DNA of 64,000 nt from Acidobacteriota bacterium (lineage in GTDB: Bacteria; Acidobacteriota; Terriglobia; Acidiferrales; UBA7541): NCBI GenBank assembly GCA_021832085.1, contig JAKBLM010000012.1, positions 20,782 through 84,781 on the forward strand, read 5' to 3'. Each line of letters starts with the position of its first letter. Position 1 is the stretch's first letter. Positions 1 through 8,328 of this stretch are shown here, in pieces. The position numbers were made by a program, and so were the translations under genes. The notes below the pieces were generated by a model. That model saw nothing but the letters and a program-made list of their open reading frames with translations. It searched no databases and was not told the DNA's origin.

Positions 1-416
1 AATTCGCCGGCGGAGACGATCACAATGTCGCCCGCCCGCAATTTCGAACTCGGCACGATTTCGGTTTGGTCGTCGCCCCAGACGCGCCGGGCCTGGGTTT
101 CTGTCCGGGCCTTGCGCAGCGTTTCCGCCTGGGCCTTGCCGCGGCCCTCAGCCATCGCTTCGGCGAAATTGGCAAAGAGAACGGTGAACCATAGCCAGAG
201 CGTGATTTGGAAATCAAAACCGATTTGTCCGGTATGGTGAAAGATATTCCAGAAGAACTGGATCGTCGTCAGCGTGGCCCCGACTTCGACCACGAACATC
301 ACCGGGTTCTTGATCATGGTTTGCGGACGAAGTTTGCGAAAGGAGTCCGCGATCGCCCGGGAAAGAATCTTCCGGTCGGTGAGAGACTGTTTCTTGCGTC
401 GATCCCTTTTGTCCAT
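1..416 (-). CDS. kdpB: Potassium-transporting P-type ATPase subunit B (5' part, cut by window edge)
   Basis: Catalytic, ATP-hydrolysing subunit of the Kdp high-affinity K+ pump in the inner membrane. Only the first 138 codons are present; the gene runs off the left edge. Reading back from the ATG at 414-416 gives MDKRDRRKKQSLTDRKIL, then the first membrane segment (about residues 36-57, with MIKNPVMFVVEVGA), a second at about 70-86, the conserved AMAEGRGKAQAETLRK stretch and the start of the actuator domain (RAGDIVIVSAGE). The phosphorylation site DKTGT and the nucleotide-binding domain lie outside the window. It follows kdpA by 7 nt on the same strand, the usual kdpFAB order. Identification is firm; completeness cannot be judged. 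Confidence 0.95.
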   Translation of the reverse strand, partial: MDKRDRRKKQSLTDRKILSRAIADSFRKLRPQTMIKNPVMFVVEVGATLTTIQFFWNIFHHTGQIGFDFQITLWLWFTVLFANFAEAMAEGRGKAQAETLRKARTETQARRVWGDDQTEIVPSSKLRAGDIVIVSAGE

Positions 417-423
417 GACAGCC

Positions 424-2196
424 TCAGAAGGTTTTCCCCGCCATCATCATCAAGTGCTCGAGAATCGGGCCAAGACTGAGAGCGGGGAAGAAGGTCAGCG
501 CGCCGACGATCAGAATCGTGGAAACGAGCAGGACGGTGAACAGGGGGCCGGTCACGGGGAATGTCCCCGACGATTCAGGCACAATCTTTTTCTTGGCCAG
601 GCTGCCGGCGATGGCAAGTACCGGGATGATCATGAAGAAACGGCCGAGCAACTGAGTCAGGCCAGTGGTGATGTTGTACCAGGGAGTGTTCGCGTTCAGG
701 CCGGCGAACGCCGAGCCGTTGTTGCCAGCCGAAGAAACGTAAGCGTAGACCACCTGCGTCAGCCCGTGGGGCCCCGGATTCGAGATGCTGGAAGTCCCGA
801 ACGGTTGGACCACGGAGATCGCCGGGAAGCCAAGAGTGATGAACGTCAGGATGAGAATGGCGAGCATGGCCATCTTGACGTCGTAGGCTTCGATTTTCTT
901 CCCGAGGTATTCCGGTGTTCGGCCGACCATTAAGCCGGCAATGAATACAGCGAGAATCACGAAGACCACCATACCGATAAGCCCGGCGCCGACCCCTCCG
1001 AAAACCACTTCACCCAACATGATGTTGACCAGGGGAACCATGCCGCCGATCGGAGTATACGAATCGAACATTGAATTCACCGCGCCGCAACTGGCGTCGG
1101 TGGTCACGGTGGTGAACAGGGAAGAATCGGCGATCCCGAAGCGCACCTCCTTTCCTTCCATATTTCCGCCCGGTTGCAGCGCGCTCGCCCGCTGATCGGT
1201 GCCCACCAGCAGCGGATTCCCTCTCGCCTCGGCCCAATAGACCGTGGAGACGCCGACCAGGAATAGAAACGCCATGGCCGCCCAGATGGCCCAGCCGTGA
1301 CGCTGCGACCCGGTCATGCGGCCCAGAGTGTAGGTGAGCCCGGAAGGGATGGCGAAGATCAGCACCATTTCCAGGAAATTGGTGAACGGCGTCGGATTTT
1401 CGAAGGGGTGGGCGCTGTTGGCGTTGAAAAAGCCGCCGCCATTGGTGCCGAATTCCTTGATCACTTCCTGGGAGGCCACCGGGCCCTGCGGAATCACCTG
1501 CCGGGTCACTTCCTTGGACGTCATCTTGCCATTCGCTCCGGTTACTTGTACGGAGTGAGGCGCGATCAGGTGCGCGGTGGCGTAGGAATTCAGGTTCTGG
1601 ATCACCCCCTGCGAAACCAGGACCAGCGATCCGACCAGGCAGACGGGCAGCAGAACCCAGAGCAGGCAGCGTGTCATATCCACCCAGAAGTTTCCCAGGT
1701 GTTCGGTTTCGTGGCGTGCGATGCCGCGAATGACCACGATCGCCAGCACGATACCAGTGGCCGCGGAAGTAAAGTTGTGATAAGCAAGCCCGGCCATTTG
1801 CGTGAAATAACTCATCGTGGTTTCGCCAGCATAGGCTTGCCAGTTTGTATTGGTGGTGAACGAGGCGGCGGTGCCAAAGGCGAGGAAGGGAGGCACGTTG
1901 GGGAGCTTCTGTGGATTGAAGGGCAGCCATTTCTGCATGCGCTCGATCAGGTAAAGCAACGTCATGGAGACGCCGCTGAACAGCAGCATCGCGATGGCAT
2001 ATTCGGTCCAACGCATCTCCCGTTTTTCGTCCACGCCGGTCAAGCGGTAGATCACCTTTTCGAGTGGCCGCAGCACCGGATCGAGGTACGTCTTGTTGTG
2101 GTTGAAGACTCGCGCGAGAAAGATGCCGACAGGTTTCGCGAGCAGAAAGACGACGAACAGGAACACGAGGATCTGAAGCCAGCCGTTGACCGTCAT
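424..2196 (-). CDS. kdpA: Potassium-transporting ATPase subunit A
   Basis: KdpA is the K+-selective channel-like subunit of the KdpFABC pump in the inner membrane. The 590-residue product is slightly longer than the E. coli protein (557). It has about ten hydrophobic segments and the repeated pore loops of the family: SFTTNTNWQ near residue 112, NGGGFFNANSAHPFENP near 252, GEVVFGGVGAGL and SSAGNNGSAFAGL further on. The last four resemble the selectivity-filter turns of the K+ channel superfamily. The ATG lies 2 nt after the kdpF stop codon, so F and A are translationally linked. Expression is probably K+- or turgor-controlled, but no kdpDE genes are visible here. Confidence 0.97.
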   Translation of the reverse strand: MTVNGWLQILVFLFVVFLLAKPVGIFLARVFNHNKTYLDPVLRPLEKVIYRLTGVDEKREMRWTEYAIAMLLFSGVSMTLLYLIERMQKWLPFNPQKLPNVPPFLAFGTAASFTTNTNWQAYAGETTMSYFTQMAGLAYHNFTSAATGIVLAIVVIRGIARHETEHLGNFWVDMTRCLLWVLLPVCLVGSLVLVSQGVIQNLNSYATAHLIAPHSVQVTGANGKMTSKEVTRQVIPQGPVASQEVIKEFGTNGGGFFNANSAHPFENPTPFTNFLEMVLIFAIPSGLTYTLGRMTGSQRHGWAIWAAMAFLFLVGVSTVYWAEARGNPLLVGTDQRASALQPGGNMEGKEVRFGIADSSLFTTVTTDASCGAVNSMFDSYTPIGGMVPLVNIMLGEVVFGGVGAGLIGMVVFVILAVFIAGLMVGRTPEYLGKKIEAYDVKMAMLAILILTFITLGFPAISVVQPFGTSSISNPGPHGLTQVVYAYVSSAGNNGSAFAGLNANTPWYNITTGLTQLLGRFFMIIPVLAIAGSLAKKKIVPESSGTFPVTGPLFTVLLVSTILIVGALTFFPALSLGPILEHLMMMAGKTF

Positions 2197-2198
2197 CG

Positions 2199-2288
2199 TC
2201 AGAAATCCTCCGCCCTGAGAAGAGCGTAGAGCAGGTAAACGAGCAGAAGGAAGCAGATCACTAGCAGGATGATGTCACCTGCGCCCAC
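2199..2288 (-). CDS. kdpF: KdpF, 29-residue stabilising subunit of the Kdp pump
   Basis: A 29-codon gene directly upstream of kdpA. It starts at GTG (2286-2288), behind GGCAGGGAGGGG as ribosome-binding site, and stops with TGA at 2199-2201, leaving 2 nt before kdpA. The product is a single hydrophobic helix (DIILLVICFLLLVYLLYALL) ending in RAEDF, matching the size and single-helix layout of KdpF, which stabilises the KdpABC complex at the membrane. It is easily missed because of its size and GTG start. Position and hydropathy make the call convincing; no enzymatic motif is expected. Confidence 0.85.
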   Translation of the reverse strand: MGAGDIILLVICFLLLVYLLYALLRAEDF

Positions 2289-2809
2289 GAGCCCCTCCCT
2301 GCCTCAGCCATTCGCAGCCGAAAACGTAAAGAATCCCCAGGCCAAAAAAGCCTGCGGTTGACGCTACGAAGAGAATGTCCAACATAGCCTTGTTTCCTTC
2401 CTGCCGCATCGCTCCCGGCTGATCTGCCGCAATCCGCTTTTTCCTGCCCCGAATCGGTGCGCGTTCTCCGTTCCTCAATTTTCAGATGCTTGTGAGCGCG
2501 CTTTCTTACGACGCGTGCGTGACGGCTCCGGGTAACCCACCGCGTTCCGGAAGAAGTCACATCCTTGGCGCAATTGCGCATGCCGCCGGGTGATGATAAC
2601 GCACGCGAGTCGTGTCGGCGACACTCACGCGTTTGGGCCGGAACTTCATGCAGAGCAGACGGACCAAAGGTCCTCGGTGGCCGGCCGCCGGACTTCGTGT
2701 AAGGGGCATCCTGGCCGGGCGGCTTGCGGCGGCTCTCGCGTGCGAATTGAACAGACGCATACAGCATGAATCCGATTCCAAAACCGTCGAGAACCAGAGC
2801 AACCCACAT
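2261..2809 (-). CDS. Doubtful ORF with membrane-like N-terminus upstream of kdp
   Basis: Not recognised. An ATG at 2807-2809 follows GGAGGGGGCA, and the first 23 residues (MWVALVLDGFGIGFMLYASV and on) look like a real membrane helix. The frame then continues for 182 codons, but the remainder is Arg/Ser-rich, low in complexity and runs across both the 36-residue ORF and kdpF. The whole frame is therefore unlikely to be one gene. Possible readings are a short membrane protein that has lost its stop through a frameshift, or chance. Low confidence is intended. Confidence 0.2.
   Translation of the reverse strand: MWVALVLDGFGIGFMLYASVQFARESRRKPPGQDAPYTKSGGRPPRTFGPSALHEVPAQTRECRRHDSRALSSPGGMRNCAKDVTSSGTRWVTRSRHARVVRKRAHKHLKIEERRTRTDSGQEKADCGRSAGSDAAGRKQGYVGHSLRSVNRRLFWPGDSLRFRLRMAEAGRGSWAQVTSSC
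2275..2385 (-). CDS. Small single-helix membrane protein upstream of kdpF
   Basis: A 36-codon frame starts at ATG 2383-2385, preceded by AGGAAGGAAAC at good spacing, and overlaps the start of kdpF by 14 nt. The product has one membrane helix (MLDILFVASTAGFFGLGILY) followed by a short basic tail with a Cys (VFGCEWLRQGG). Short proteins of this shape, ending in a Cys-containing tail, are often seen upstream of kdpFA in several phyla; I state this from general knowledge and could not check it. The strong ribosome-binding site, correct strand and overlap suggest it is the first gene of the kdp operon. Function unknown; it could be a second KdpF-like accessory subunit. Confidence 0.6.
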   Translation of the reverse strand: MLDILFVASTAGFFGLGILYVFGCEWLRQGGARGRR

Positions 2810-3079
2810 GACTTCGAAAATGCCCCCTCCGAGTCCGCGCTCGGCCGGCTCGCCGGAACTCGGGAACTACCGGCAAGCCGTTTACAGTCTCTCCGCCACG
2901 CACTAAGGAAGTCGCAAGGGGTCCGTAAGGGTTGCGTAAAGTCGGCATCCGGCGGGTGCTGAAAGCCCCCGCGAGCGCCCGGGATGCCCTCCCTCTTGGG
3001 GCTTGCCCGCCCAATGGAACGGGCCTAAGCTGGAGTCACTATTACCAGTCCCACGGTCGTCACGGCCAGGAGGGCGACG
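2386..3079. other. Intergenic/leader region upstream of the kdp operon
   Basis: Nearly 700 bases between the kdp operon (leftward) and the RAM-domain gene (rightward). Apart from the doubtful leftward ORF at 2261-2809 I see no convincing coding sequence. It should hold the kdp promoter and leader; an imperfect nested hairpin lies at 2519-2560. The right end carries a good ribosome-binding site (CCAGGAGGGCGACG) for the next gene. Confidence 0.5.
2519..2560 (-). promoter_or_regulatory. Nested hairpin in the kdp leader
   Basis: On the minus strand an outer GTGAC/GTCAC pair (2556-2560 with 2519-2523) encloses an inner TCCGG/CCGGA pair (2547-2551 with 2527-2531) and a loop containing GGTGGGTTAC. 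It lies about 130 nt upstream of the first small kdp-linked ORF. It could be a leader RNA structure, but it does not match a riboswitch family I can name and may be chance pairing in GC-rich DNA. Confidence 0.2.
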
Positions 3080-3307
3080 ATGAGAGCCTACGTGCTAGTG
3101 ACCGTTGGTCCCGGGAAAGCTCGCGAAGTAGCCAAAAAAGTGCAAGGCATGCCAGGGGTAAAAATGGCCAACGCCTGCTGGGGCGATCCCGACGTCTATG
3201 TAGTAGCTGAGGTGCCTTCCGGTGACGACCTGAACAAGCTCGTCATCGAGAAGATTCAGCGTCTCGATGGCGTCGGGCGCACGAGCACACACATCGCCGT
3301 CGAGTAG
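3080..3307 (+). CDS. Stand-alone Lrp/AsnC ligand-binding (RAM) domain protein
   Basis: The 75-residue product is a ferredoxin-like alpha/beta fold typical of the RAM effector-binding domain of Lrp/AsnC regulators: MRAYVLVTVGPGKAREVAKK at the start, then GVKMANACWGDPDVYVVAEV and LDGVGRTSTHIAVE at the end. It has no HTH, so it cannot bind DNA the way full-length Lrp does. Proteins of this type assemble with full Lrp-family partners or bind small molecules such as amino acids alone. AGGAGGGCGACG before the ATG supports the start. The gene stands by itself, 600 nt from kdp and convergent with the flavin reductase gene. Confidence 0.8.
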   Translation: MRAYVLVTVGPGKAREVAKKVQGMPGVKMANACWGDPDVYVVAEVPSGDDLNKLVIEKIQRLDGVGRTSTHIAVE

Positions 3308-3405
3308 CGCGCGGGCGGATCCAGAAAATCGTTCACAGTTGGAGTGTGCCCCGTCTGTCTGACTCCGGTCCGCCCGAGGGGCGGTGGCTTGTCCTGCTGC
3401 CCGGC

Positions 3406-4128
3406 TCAATAGCCCGCGAACTCTTCGGTGCGCAGGTCGTCCTCGTCCACCTTCGCCTCGACGAGCATCCGGCGTGTCGCCTCGACCATTTCCGGCGGGC
3501 CGGCGATGTAAAAGATCGGCCCGTGCAGGTCCTCGATGTAGCGGCGCACCATCGCGGCGTCGATGATGCCGGTTTCCCCGCTCCAAGAAGCGGCCGAGCG
3601 TTCCATCCCGGTCATCGTGGCGATCAGCCGAAAGCGCGGATTGGCCTTTTCGAGCGCGGCGAGCGAATCGAGGAAGGCGGCGTCTTCCGGACGGTAGTTG
3701 GCGTAGAAGAGGTAGATGCGGTGCGGAAGACGGTCGTGGGCCGCCTGGCGGGCGATGCTCAGAAAGGGCGTGATGCCGATGCCGCCGGCCAGCAGCACGG
3801 CGGGCTTCGAAACGTTCTGATGGAGCGTGAACGAGCCCATGGGCCCTTCGAGCAGCACCTCGGCGCCCGGCGCCAGTTTTTCGAGTACCCGCTTGAAAGC
3901 GGTGTCGCGCAACCGGGTCGCGATCAGCACTTCGTCTTCGTACGGCGCGCTGGCCAGCGTGAAGCTGCGCGTCGTCCCCTCGGCGTCGGTTTCCGGCGGA
4001 TCGATCAGCGTCAGATCGACGTATTGGCCGGCGCGAAAATCGAAGCCCTTCGGTTTCTCGAAATGCGAAGCGAGTGTCCGCTCGGCGACCTGTTCGTGCC
4101 GGAGCAGCTTGGCGCGGAACGTATCCAT
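3406..4128 (-). CDS. FAD-dependent ferredoxin/flavodoxin--NAD(P)H reductase-like oxidoreductase
   Basis: A 240-residue soluble flavoprotein of the ferredoxin-NADP+ reductase superfamily, transferring electrons between NAD(P)H and a one-electron carrier or flavin. Seen: FAD-binding barrel with RSFTLAS at residues 54-60, the glycine-rich nucleotide loop GGIGITPFLS at 115-124, YIAGPPEMV in the C-terminal half and the terminal EEFAGY typical of the family. There is no N-terminal 2Fe-2S or globin domain, so the partner is separate. The start at 4126-4128 follows GGGAGGAG; the open frame extends 31 codons further but without family similarity. It is divergent from the AhpD-like gene. The exact electron partner cannot be named from sequence. 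Confidence 0.8.
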   Translation of the reverse strand: MDTFRAKLLRHEQVAERTLASHFEKPKGFDFRAGQYVDLTLIDPPETDAEGTTRSFTLASAPYEDEVLIATRLRDTAFKRVLEKLAPGAEVLLEGPMGSFTLHQNVSKPAVLLAGGIGITPFLSIARQAAHDRLPHRIYLFYANYRPEDAAFLDSLAALEKANPRFRLIATMTGMERSAASWSGETGIIDAAMVRRYIEDLHGPIFYIAGPPEMVEATRRMLVEAKVDEDDLRTEEFAGY

Positions 4129-4408
4129 CGTGGCTCCTCCCGGAAAACCCGCACCGCTCGTTCCGGTTGGGACGCGGACGGCGGAGTCGGGGGAAAACAC
4201 GGACGGGAACCGCTCAAACAATCCCCGGGGTCATTATGCGGGAGAAAAGTCCTTGGGCAAAACCGGAATTCTCTGCCGCCGGGAAGCGATGTTTCCCGAC
4301 GCGGGAAAATGGTACGCTCCGTTTGCGTCTTTCGGCGCCGCTGGCGCATCTCGGAGAGAGGGAAGGGACCGGCAACACTCCGATTTCTCCGAAATAGGGA
4401 GGCCAAGG

Positions 4409-4888
4409 ATGGCGGCAAACGTCTCACCACGAATCGATGCCCGCAAGGCGGCTCCGCAAGCCTTCGAGCGGGTGCTTGCTCTCGAGAAGTACATCCATAC
4501 GGTCGGCTTCGACGAGCGACTGATCGAGTTGGTGAAGTTGCGCGCTTCGCAGATCAATGGCTGCGCGTTCTGCGTCGATATGCATGCTCGTCGCCTGCGC
4601 GAGCTTGGCGAACCGAACGAACGGATCGACGCGGTGGCCGCCTGGAGCGAAGGGCCGTTTTTCGACGAACGCGAGCGCGCCGCCCTGGCGTGGACCGAGG
4701 CAGTGACGTTGCTAAGCCGGGACCATGTGCCCGACCGTGTGTTCGAAGAGGCGCGCGCGCAGTTCGATGAAACCGAGTTGGTGAACCTGACGATCGTCGT
4801 CGCAACGATCAACGTCTGGAACCGGATTGCTGTGCCCTTCCGCGCCGTGCCGGAGGGTTATGAGCGGCTGCGACTAGTGTCCGGGTAA
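4409..4888 (+). CDS. Carboxymuconolactone decarboxylase/AhpD-like protein
   Basis: A 159-residue AhpD-like protein. The active-site pattern CAFCVDMH is present (Cys52, Cys55, His59), preceded by the helix VKLRASQING. In this family the CxxC pair gives thiol-based peroxidase or reductase activity against alkyl hydroperoxides. The second half has the family pattern with TEAVTLLSRD and LTIVVATINVWNR. The ATG at 4409 follows GGGAGGCC; upstream in-frame codons overlap the divergent flavin reductase promoter region and show no similarity. It is 5 nt upstream of the DUF488 gene, so the two are probably co-transcribed. Alternative: a generic uncharacterised peroxidase-related enzyme. Confidence 0.85.
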   Translation: MAANVSPRIDARKAAPQAFERVLALEKYIHTVGFDERLIELVKLRASQINGCAFCVDMHARRLRELGEPNERIDAVAAWSEGPFFDERERAALAWTEAVTLLSRDHVPDRVFEEARAQFDETELVNLTIVVATINVWNRIAVPFRAVPEGYERLRLVSG

Positions 4889-4893
4889 CGAGC

Positions 4894-5313
4894 ATGCCTT
4901 ACGCGATTCGGATCAAGCGCGTTTATGAGCCTGCCTCCCGCGCCGACGGCGCGCGCTTTCTGGTCGAGCGACTCTGGCCGCGCGGGATCAAGAAGGACGC
5001 TTTACAAATGGACGGCTGGCTGCGCGAGGTGGCGCCGAGCCCGGCGCTGCGCCAATGGTTCGGACACGACCCGGCCAAGTGGCCCGAATTCCAGCGTCGC
5101 TACTGGCGCGAACTCGAAAGCCATCCGGAAGCTTGCATGCCGCTCCTCGATGCTGCCCGCCGCGGACCGCTCACGCTGCTCTACAGCGCGCGCGACACCG
5201 AGCACAATTCCGCTGCGCTCCTCAAAGCCTATTTGGAGAAGCACGGCGCGGGCACGGCTTCGAGCGGGCGCCCGAAAGTGCCTGCGGCGCGTCGTAGCAA
5301 GCGGCGCATTTGA
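4894..5313 (+). CDS. DUF488 (YeaO-type) family protein
   Basis: A 139-residue member of the DUF488 family, with the conserved features IRIKRVYEPAS, FLVERLWPRGIKKD, WLREVAPSPALRQWFGHDPA and LLYSARDTEHNSA. The family is widespread and has no agreed function; the pattern is compact and probably enzymatic or nucleic-acid-associated. It lies 5 nt after the AhpD-like gene, suggesting a two-gene stress unit. The C-terminal 25 residues are basic and outside the family core. Position just upstream of nuoA is probably accidental, because a promoter follows its stop. Confidence 0.85.
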   Translation: MPYAIRIKRVYEPASRADGARFLVERLWPRGIKKDALQMDGWLREVAPSPALRQWFGHDPAKWPEFQRRYWRELESHPEACMPLLDAARRGPLTLLYSARDTEHNSAALLKAYLEKHGAGTASSGRPKVPAARRSKRRI

Positions 5314-5331
5314 AAAAATCGCGCTGAAGAA

Positions 5332-5359
5332 TTTACGGCGGGGAGATTCGATGTATAAT
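5332..5359 (+). promoter_or_regulatory. Likely sigma-70-type promoter of the nuo operon
   Basis: TTTACG (5332-5337) and a perfect TATAAT (5354-5359) are separated by 16 nt. The hexamers lie just after the DUF488 stop and about 170 nt upstream of nuoA, the only gene start downstream. The transcript would have a long leader, containing GTGTGAGAAGGGGACGAG and an AAAGGAG site near 5505. Confidence 0.5.
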
Positions 5360-5531
5360 GGCCCGCTACGCTGTTACGACCCTTCTCGTGTGAGAAGGGG
5401 ACGAGCGGTACCTTCTCCGAAGTATTTGCGGCTCGCCGGGGTGTGACGGAGGCGAGAGGCGTGACCGGGCGGCGACAGCGTCCGTCTTGTGCGCCGGTTT
5501 CCAAAAGGAGCAAAGGACGATTGGGACAACC

Positions 5532-5906
5532 ATGAATTTATGGCCCTTCGTGCTCTACGCGGCTCTGGTGCTGATCACTGCCGGGTCCATGATCGGGCTC
5601 TCCGCCATCCTCGGCGAACGGCACAAAGAGCGTTTTACCAATCAACCCTATGAAGGCGGCATCCTTTCCGAAGGTACGGCCCGCGCCCGCTTTTCCATCA
5701 AGTTCTACATGATGGCGATGTTCTTCGTGGTGTTCGACCTGGAGTCGGTTTTCCTCTACAGCTGGGCGGTGGCTGCGCGCGACCTCGGCTGGGTCGGTTA
5801 CTGGGAAGCGTTGATCTTCATTGGTGTATTGGTGGCCGCGCTGGTGTATTTGTGGCGCCTGGGCGCCCTGGACTGGAGCCCGGACACCCGCAGAAAAACG
5901 CGGTAA
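5532..5906 (+). CDS. nuoA: NADH-quinone oxidoreductase subunit A
   Basis: Membrane subunit of respiratory complex I near the quinone site. The 124-residue product has three hydrophobic helices (residues about 3-24, 60-80 and 92-112) and the conserved loop YEGGILSEGTARARFSIKFY between helices 1 and 2, followed by FDLESVFLYSWA. The ATG at 5532 gives the normal length; an AAAAGGAG site lies about 20 nt upstream, rather far, so initiation may be modest. First gene of a 13-gene operon in the order A-B-CD-E-F-G-H-I-J-K-L-M-N, with gaps of at most about 20 nt. Confidence 0.95.
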   Translation: MNLWPFVLYAALVLITAGSMIGLSAILGERHKERFTNQPYEGGILSEGTARARFSIKFYMMAMFFVVFDLESVFLYSWAVAARDLGWVGYWEALIFIGVLVAALVYLWRLGALDWSPDTRRKTR

Positions 5907-5924
5907 GCCAAGACGGAGTCGGCG

Positions 5925-6563
5925 ATGCGTTGGTGGACAAGTCAGGGAAGCAAGGAATTGCCGGTGATCCAGAAAGCCCCCGGCGAATACGACGAGTTGC
6001 GGCGCCAGATCCTGTTTGCGCGGCTGGAAGACCTGATTGCCTGGGGCCGCAAGAACTCCATGTGGCCTTTCATGTTCGGTCTTTCCTGCTGCTTCGTGGA
6101 AATGGCCACCAGCATCACCAGCAAGTATGACATCTCGCGGTTTGGCGCCGAAGTGCTCCGCGGCACGCCGCGCGAAGCCGACTTGATCGTGATCGCCGGG
6201 ACCCCCTTCCTGAAAATGGCGCCGATCATCCGCTGGCTCTACGAGCAGATGATGGCGCCGCGCTGGGTGATTTCGATGGGTTCCTGCGCCAATTCCGGCG
6301 GTATGTACGACATCTACAGCGTCGTTCAGGGCGTCGACAAGATCCTGCCCGTGGACGTCTACGTTCCCGGCTGCCCGCCAAGTCCGGTCGCCTTCATGGA
6401 AGGGCTGATGTTGCTCCGCGAGGCGGTGGGCCATGAAAACCGGCCGCTCAGTTGGGTGGTCGGGCCGGAAGGCATCGACCGCGGCTACCGCCCGTCGATG
6501 CGTGATCTCAAACAGGACGAGCGGGTGAAGGCTACCACCCTGCGCCCGATTGACGAGGTGTAA
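5925..6563 (+). CDS. nuoB: NADH-quinone oxidoreductase subunit B
   Basis: Peripheral-arm subunit carrying the terminal 4Fe-4S cluster N2, which hands electrons to quinone. The four ligands are visible as the tandem pair Cys55-Cys56 ([10 protein letters not shown]), Cys121 ([10 protein letters not shown]) and Cys150 (YVPGCPPSP). Length is 212 residues, close to other NuoB proteins; the C-terminal 40 residues are a variable charged tail. The ATG at 5925 follows GGAGTCGGCG and lies 18 nt after nuoA. It is followed by nuoCD after 2 nt. Confidence 0.97.
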   Translation: MRWWTSQGSKELPVIQKAPGEYDELRRQILFARLEDLIAWGRKNSMWPFMFGLSCCFVEMATSITSKYDISRFGAEVLRGTPREADLIVIAGTPFLKMAPIIRWLYEQMMAPRWVISMGSCANSGGMYDIYSVVQGVDKILPVDVYVPGCPPSPVAFMEGLMLLREAVGHENRPLSWVVGPEGIDRGYRPSMRDLKQDERVKATTLRPIDEV

Positions 6564-6565
6564 CG

Positions 6566-8326
6566 ATGGCCTCTCCGGCCACCACCAGCATCAGCGTGCT
6601 CGAACAGCTCCAGCAAAGATTCGGTGCCGACGCCATGATCGCCCAGCCGAGTATCGACCGGATTCCCACTGCCTGGGTGGGCCGCGACAAGCTGATCGAG
6701 GTGATGCGCTACCTCAAGGGCGAGATCGATCGGCCCTATCGCATGCTCTATGACATCACCGCCATCGACGAGCGCGTCCGCACGTACCGCGAGGGCCAGC
6801 CGCCGTCCGATTTCACCGTCGTTTATTTTCTGTTTTCCTTCGATCGCAACGAATATCTCCGCGTTAAGGTCCCGCTGGCCGAGGACCATGCCTCGGTCGA
6901 GACCCTTTGCCGCCTCTGGCCCAATGCCAACTGGTACGAGCGCGAGATTTGGGACCTGTTCGGCATCCGCTTTGAAAACCATCCTTTTCTCGAGCGGCTG
7001 ATCATGCCGCGCAGCTGGAAGGGTCATCCTTTGCGCAAGGATCACCCCGCACGCGCCACAGAAATGGGCCCGTTCCAGCTCCCTGAGGAAAAGACAGAAG
7101 AGGAAGAGGAACGGCTGCGCTTTCGCCCCGAGGAATGGGGCTTGAAGCGGGCGAGCGACGACAGCGATTTCATTTTCCTGAACATCGGTCCGCAGCATCC
7201 CGGCACCCACGGCGTCCTGCGCGTCGTGCTTCAGCTCGACGGCGAGGTGATTCTCGACGCGATCCCGGAGATCGGCTATCACCACCGCGGCGCCGAAAAG
7301 ATGGGTGAGCGCCAGAGCTGGCACACCTACATTCCTTACACCGACCGGATCGATTACCTCGCCGGCGTCCAGAACAACCTCGCCTACCTGACCGGAGTCG
7401 AGACCCTGGCCGGCATCACCGTGCCGCCGCGCGGGCAGGTGATCCGGGTGATGATGTCCGAGCTGTTCCGCATAGCCAGCCATCTGGTCTGGTACGGCAC
7501 CTTTGCCCAGGACGTCGGCCAGATGTCGCCGGTCTTCTACATGTTCAATGACCGCGAGCGCGCCTTCGGCATGGTGCAGGCGATTACCGGCGCCCGGATG
7601 CACCCGAGCTGGTTCCGCATCGGCGGTACTGCCCACGATTTGCCCAAGGGCTGGGAGAAGATGTTCCGCGAATTCCTCGACTGGATGCCCGAGCGGTTGC
7701 GCGAGTACGACAAGATCGTGATGAAGAACTCGATCTTCAAGGCGCGCACGCAGGGCGTCGGCGTTCTTACCACCGAGCAGGCGATCGATTGGGGCGCCAC
7801 CGGCCCGATGCTCCGGGCCACCGGCCTGGAGTGGGATTTCCGCAAGAAGCAGCCCTACAGCGGCTACGAGAATTTCGAGTTCGATATCCCAACGGCAACC
7901 CACGGCGACTGCTACGACCGCGCGGTGGTGCACGTCGAGGAAATGCGCCAGAGCCTGCGCATCATCGAGCAGTGCGTCAAGAACATGCCCGAAGGGCCCT
8001 ATAAGAGCGATCATCCGCTCGCGCTGCCGCCGATCAAGGATCACACGATGCACGACATCGAGACCCTGATCAATCATTTCCTCGGCGTTTCCTGGGGTCC
8101 GGTGATTCCGGCCGGCGAGGCGCTGGGCGCGATCGAGGCGCCCAAAGGCAACAACGGCTACTACCTGGTTTCCGACGGCAGCACCGTGAGCTATCGCACC
8201 CGCATCCGCACGCCTTCCTTCGCGCACATGCAGATCCTGCCGGAGATGACGCGCGGCCTGATGGTGCCCGACCTGCTCGCGATTTTGGGAAGCATGGATT
8301 TTGTGCTGGCCGACATTGACCGCTGA
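6566..8326 (+). CDS. nuoCD: NADH-quinone oxidoreductase fused subunit C/D
   Basis: A natural fusion of NuoC and NuoD, 586 residues, as in E. coli. Residues 1 to about 170 are the NuoC (30-kDa) domain with [18 protein letters not shown] and [14 protein letters not shown]. Residues about 195-586 are the NuoD (49-kDa) domain, with [19 protein letters not shown], the [10 protein letters not shown] turn and the C-terminal DFVLADIDR. NuoD forms much of the quinone-binding chamber and is related to [NiFe]-hydrogenase large subunits without the metal ligands. It starts 2 nt after nuoB and ends 2 nt before nuoE. No linker frameshift is seen, so the fusion is real. Confidence 0.97.
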   Translation: MASPATTSISVLEQLQQRFGADAMIAQPSIDRIPTAWVGRDKLIEVMRYLKGEIDRPYRMLYDITAIDERVRTYREGQPPSDFTVVYFLFSFDRNEYLRVKVPLAEDHASVETLCRLWPNANWYEREIWDLFGIRFENHPFLERLIMPRSWKGHPLRKDHPARATEMGPFQLPEEKTEEEEERLRFRPEEWGLKRASDDSDFIFLNIGPQHPGTHGVLRVVLQLDGEVILDAIPEIGYHHRGAEKMGERQSWHTYIPYTDRIDYLAGVQNNLAYLTGVETLAGITVPPRGQVIRVMMSELFRIASHLVWYGTFAQDVGQMSPVFYMFNDRERAFGMVQAITGARMHPSWFRIGGTAHDLPKGWEKMFREFLDWMPERLREYDKIVMKNSIFKARTQGVGVLTTEQAIDWGATGPMLRATGLEWDFRKKQPYSGYENFEFDIPTATHGDCYDRAVVHVEEMRQSLRIIEQCVKNMPEGPYKSDHPLALPPIKDHTMHDIETLINHFLGVSWGPVIPAGEALGAIEAPKGNNGYYLVSDGSTVSYRTRIRTPSFAHMQILPEMTRGLMVPDLLAILGSMDFVLADIDR

Positions 8327-8328
8327 GT

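Noticed and set aside
2557..3014. Several overlapping frames around 2557-3014
   Set aside because: No family features, no ribosome-binding sites and Arg/Ser-rich composition typical of non-coding GC-rich DNA.
6485..8227. Long open frame antisense to nuoCD
   Set aside because: It runs opposite to conserved NuoC/NuoD sequence and shows no family features; long antisense frames are expected in GC-rich DNA. The same applies to those opposite nuoG (9802-11847), nuoL (15134-16732), the propeller gene (28164-30005) and the radical SAM/ATP-grasp genes (31641-33929).
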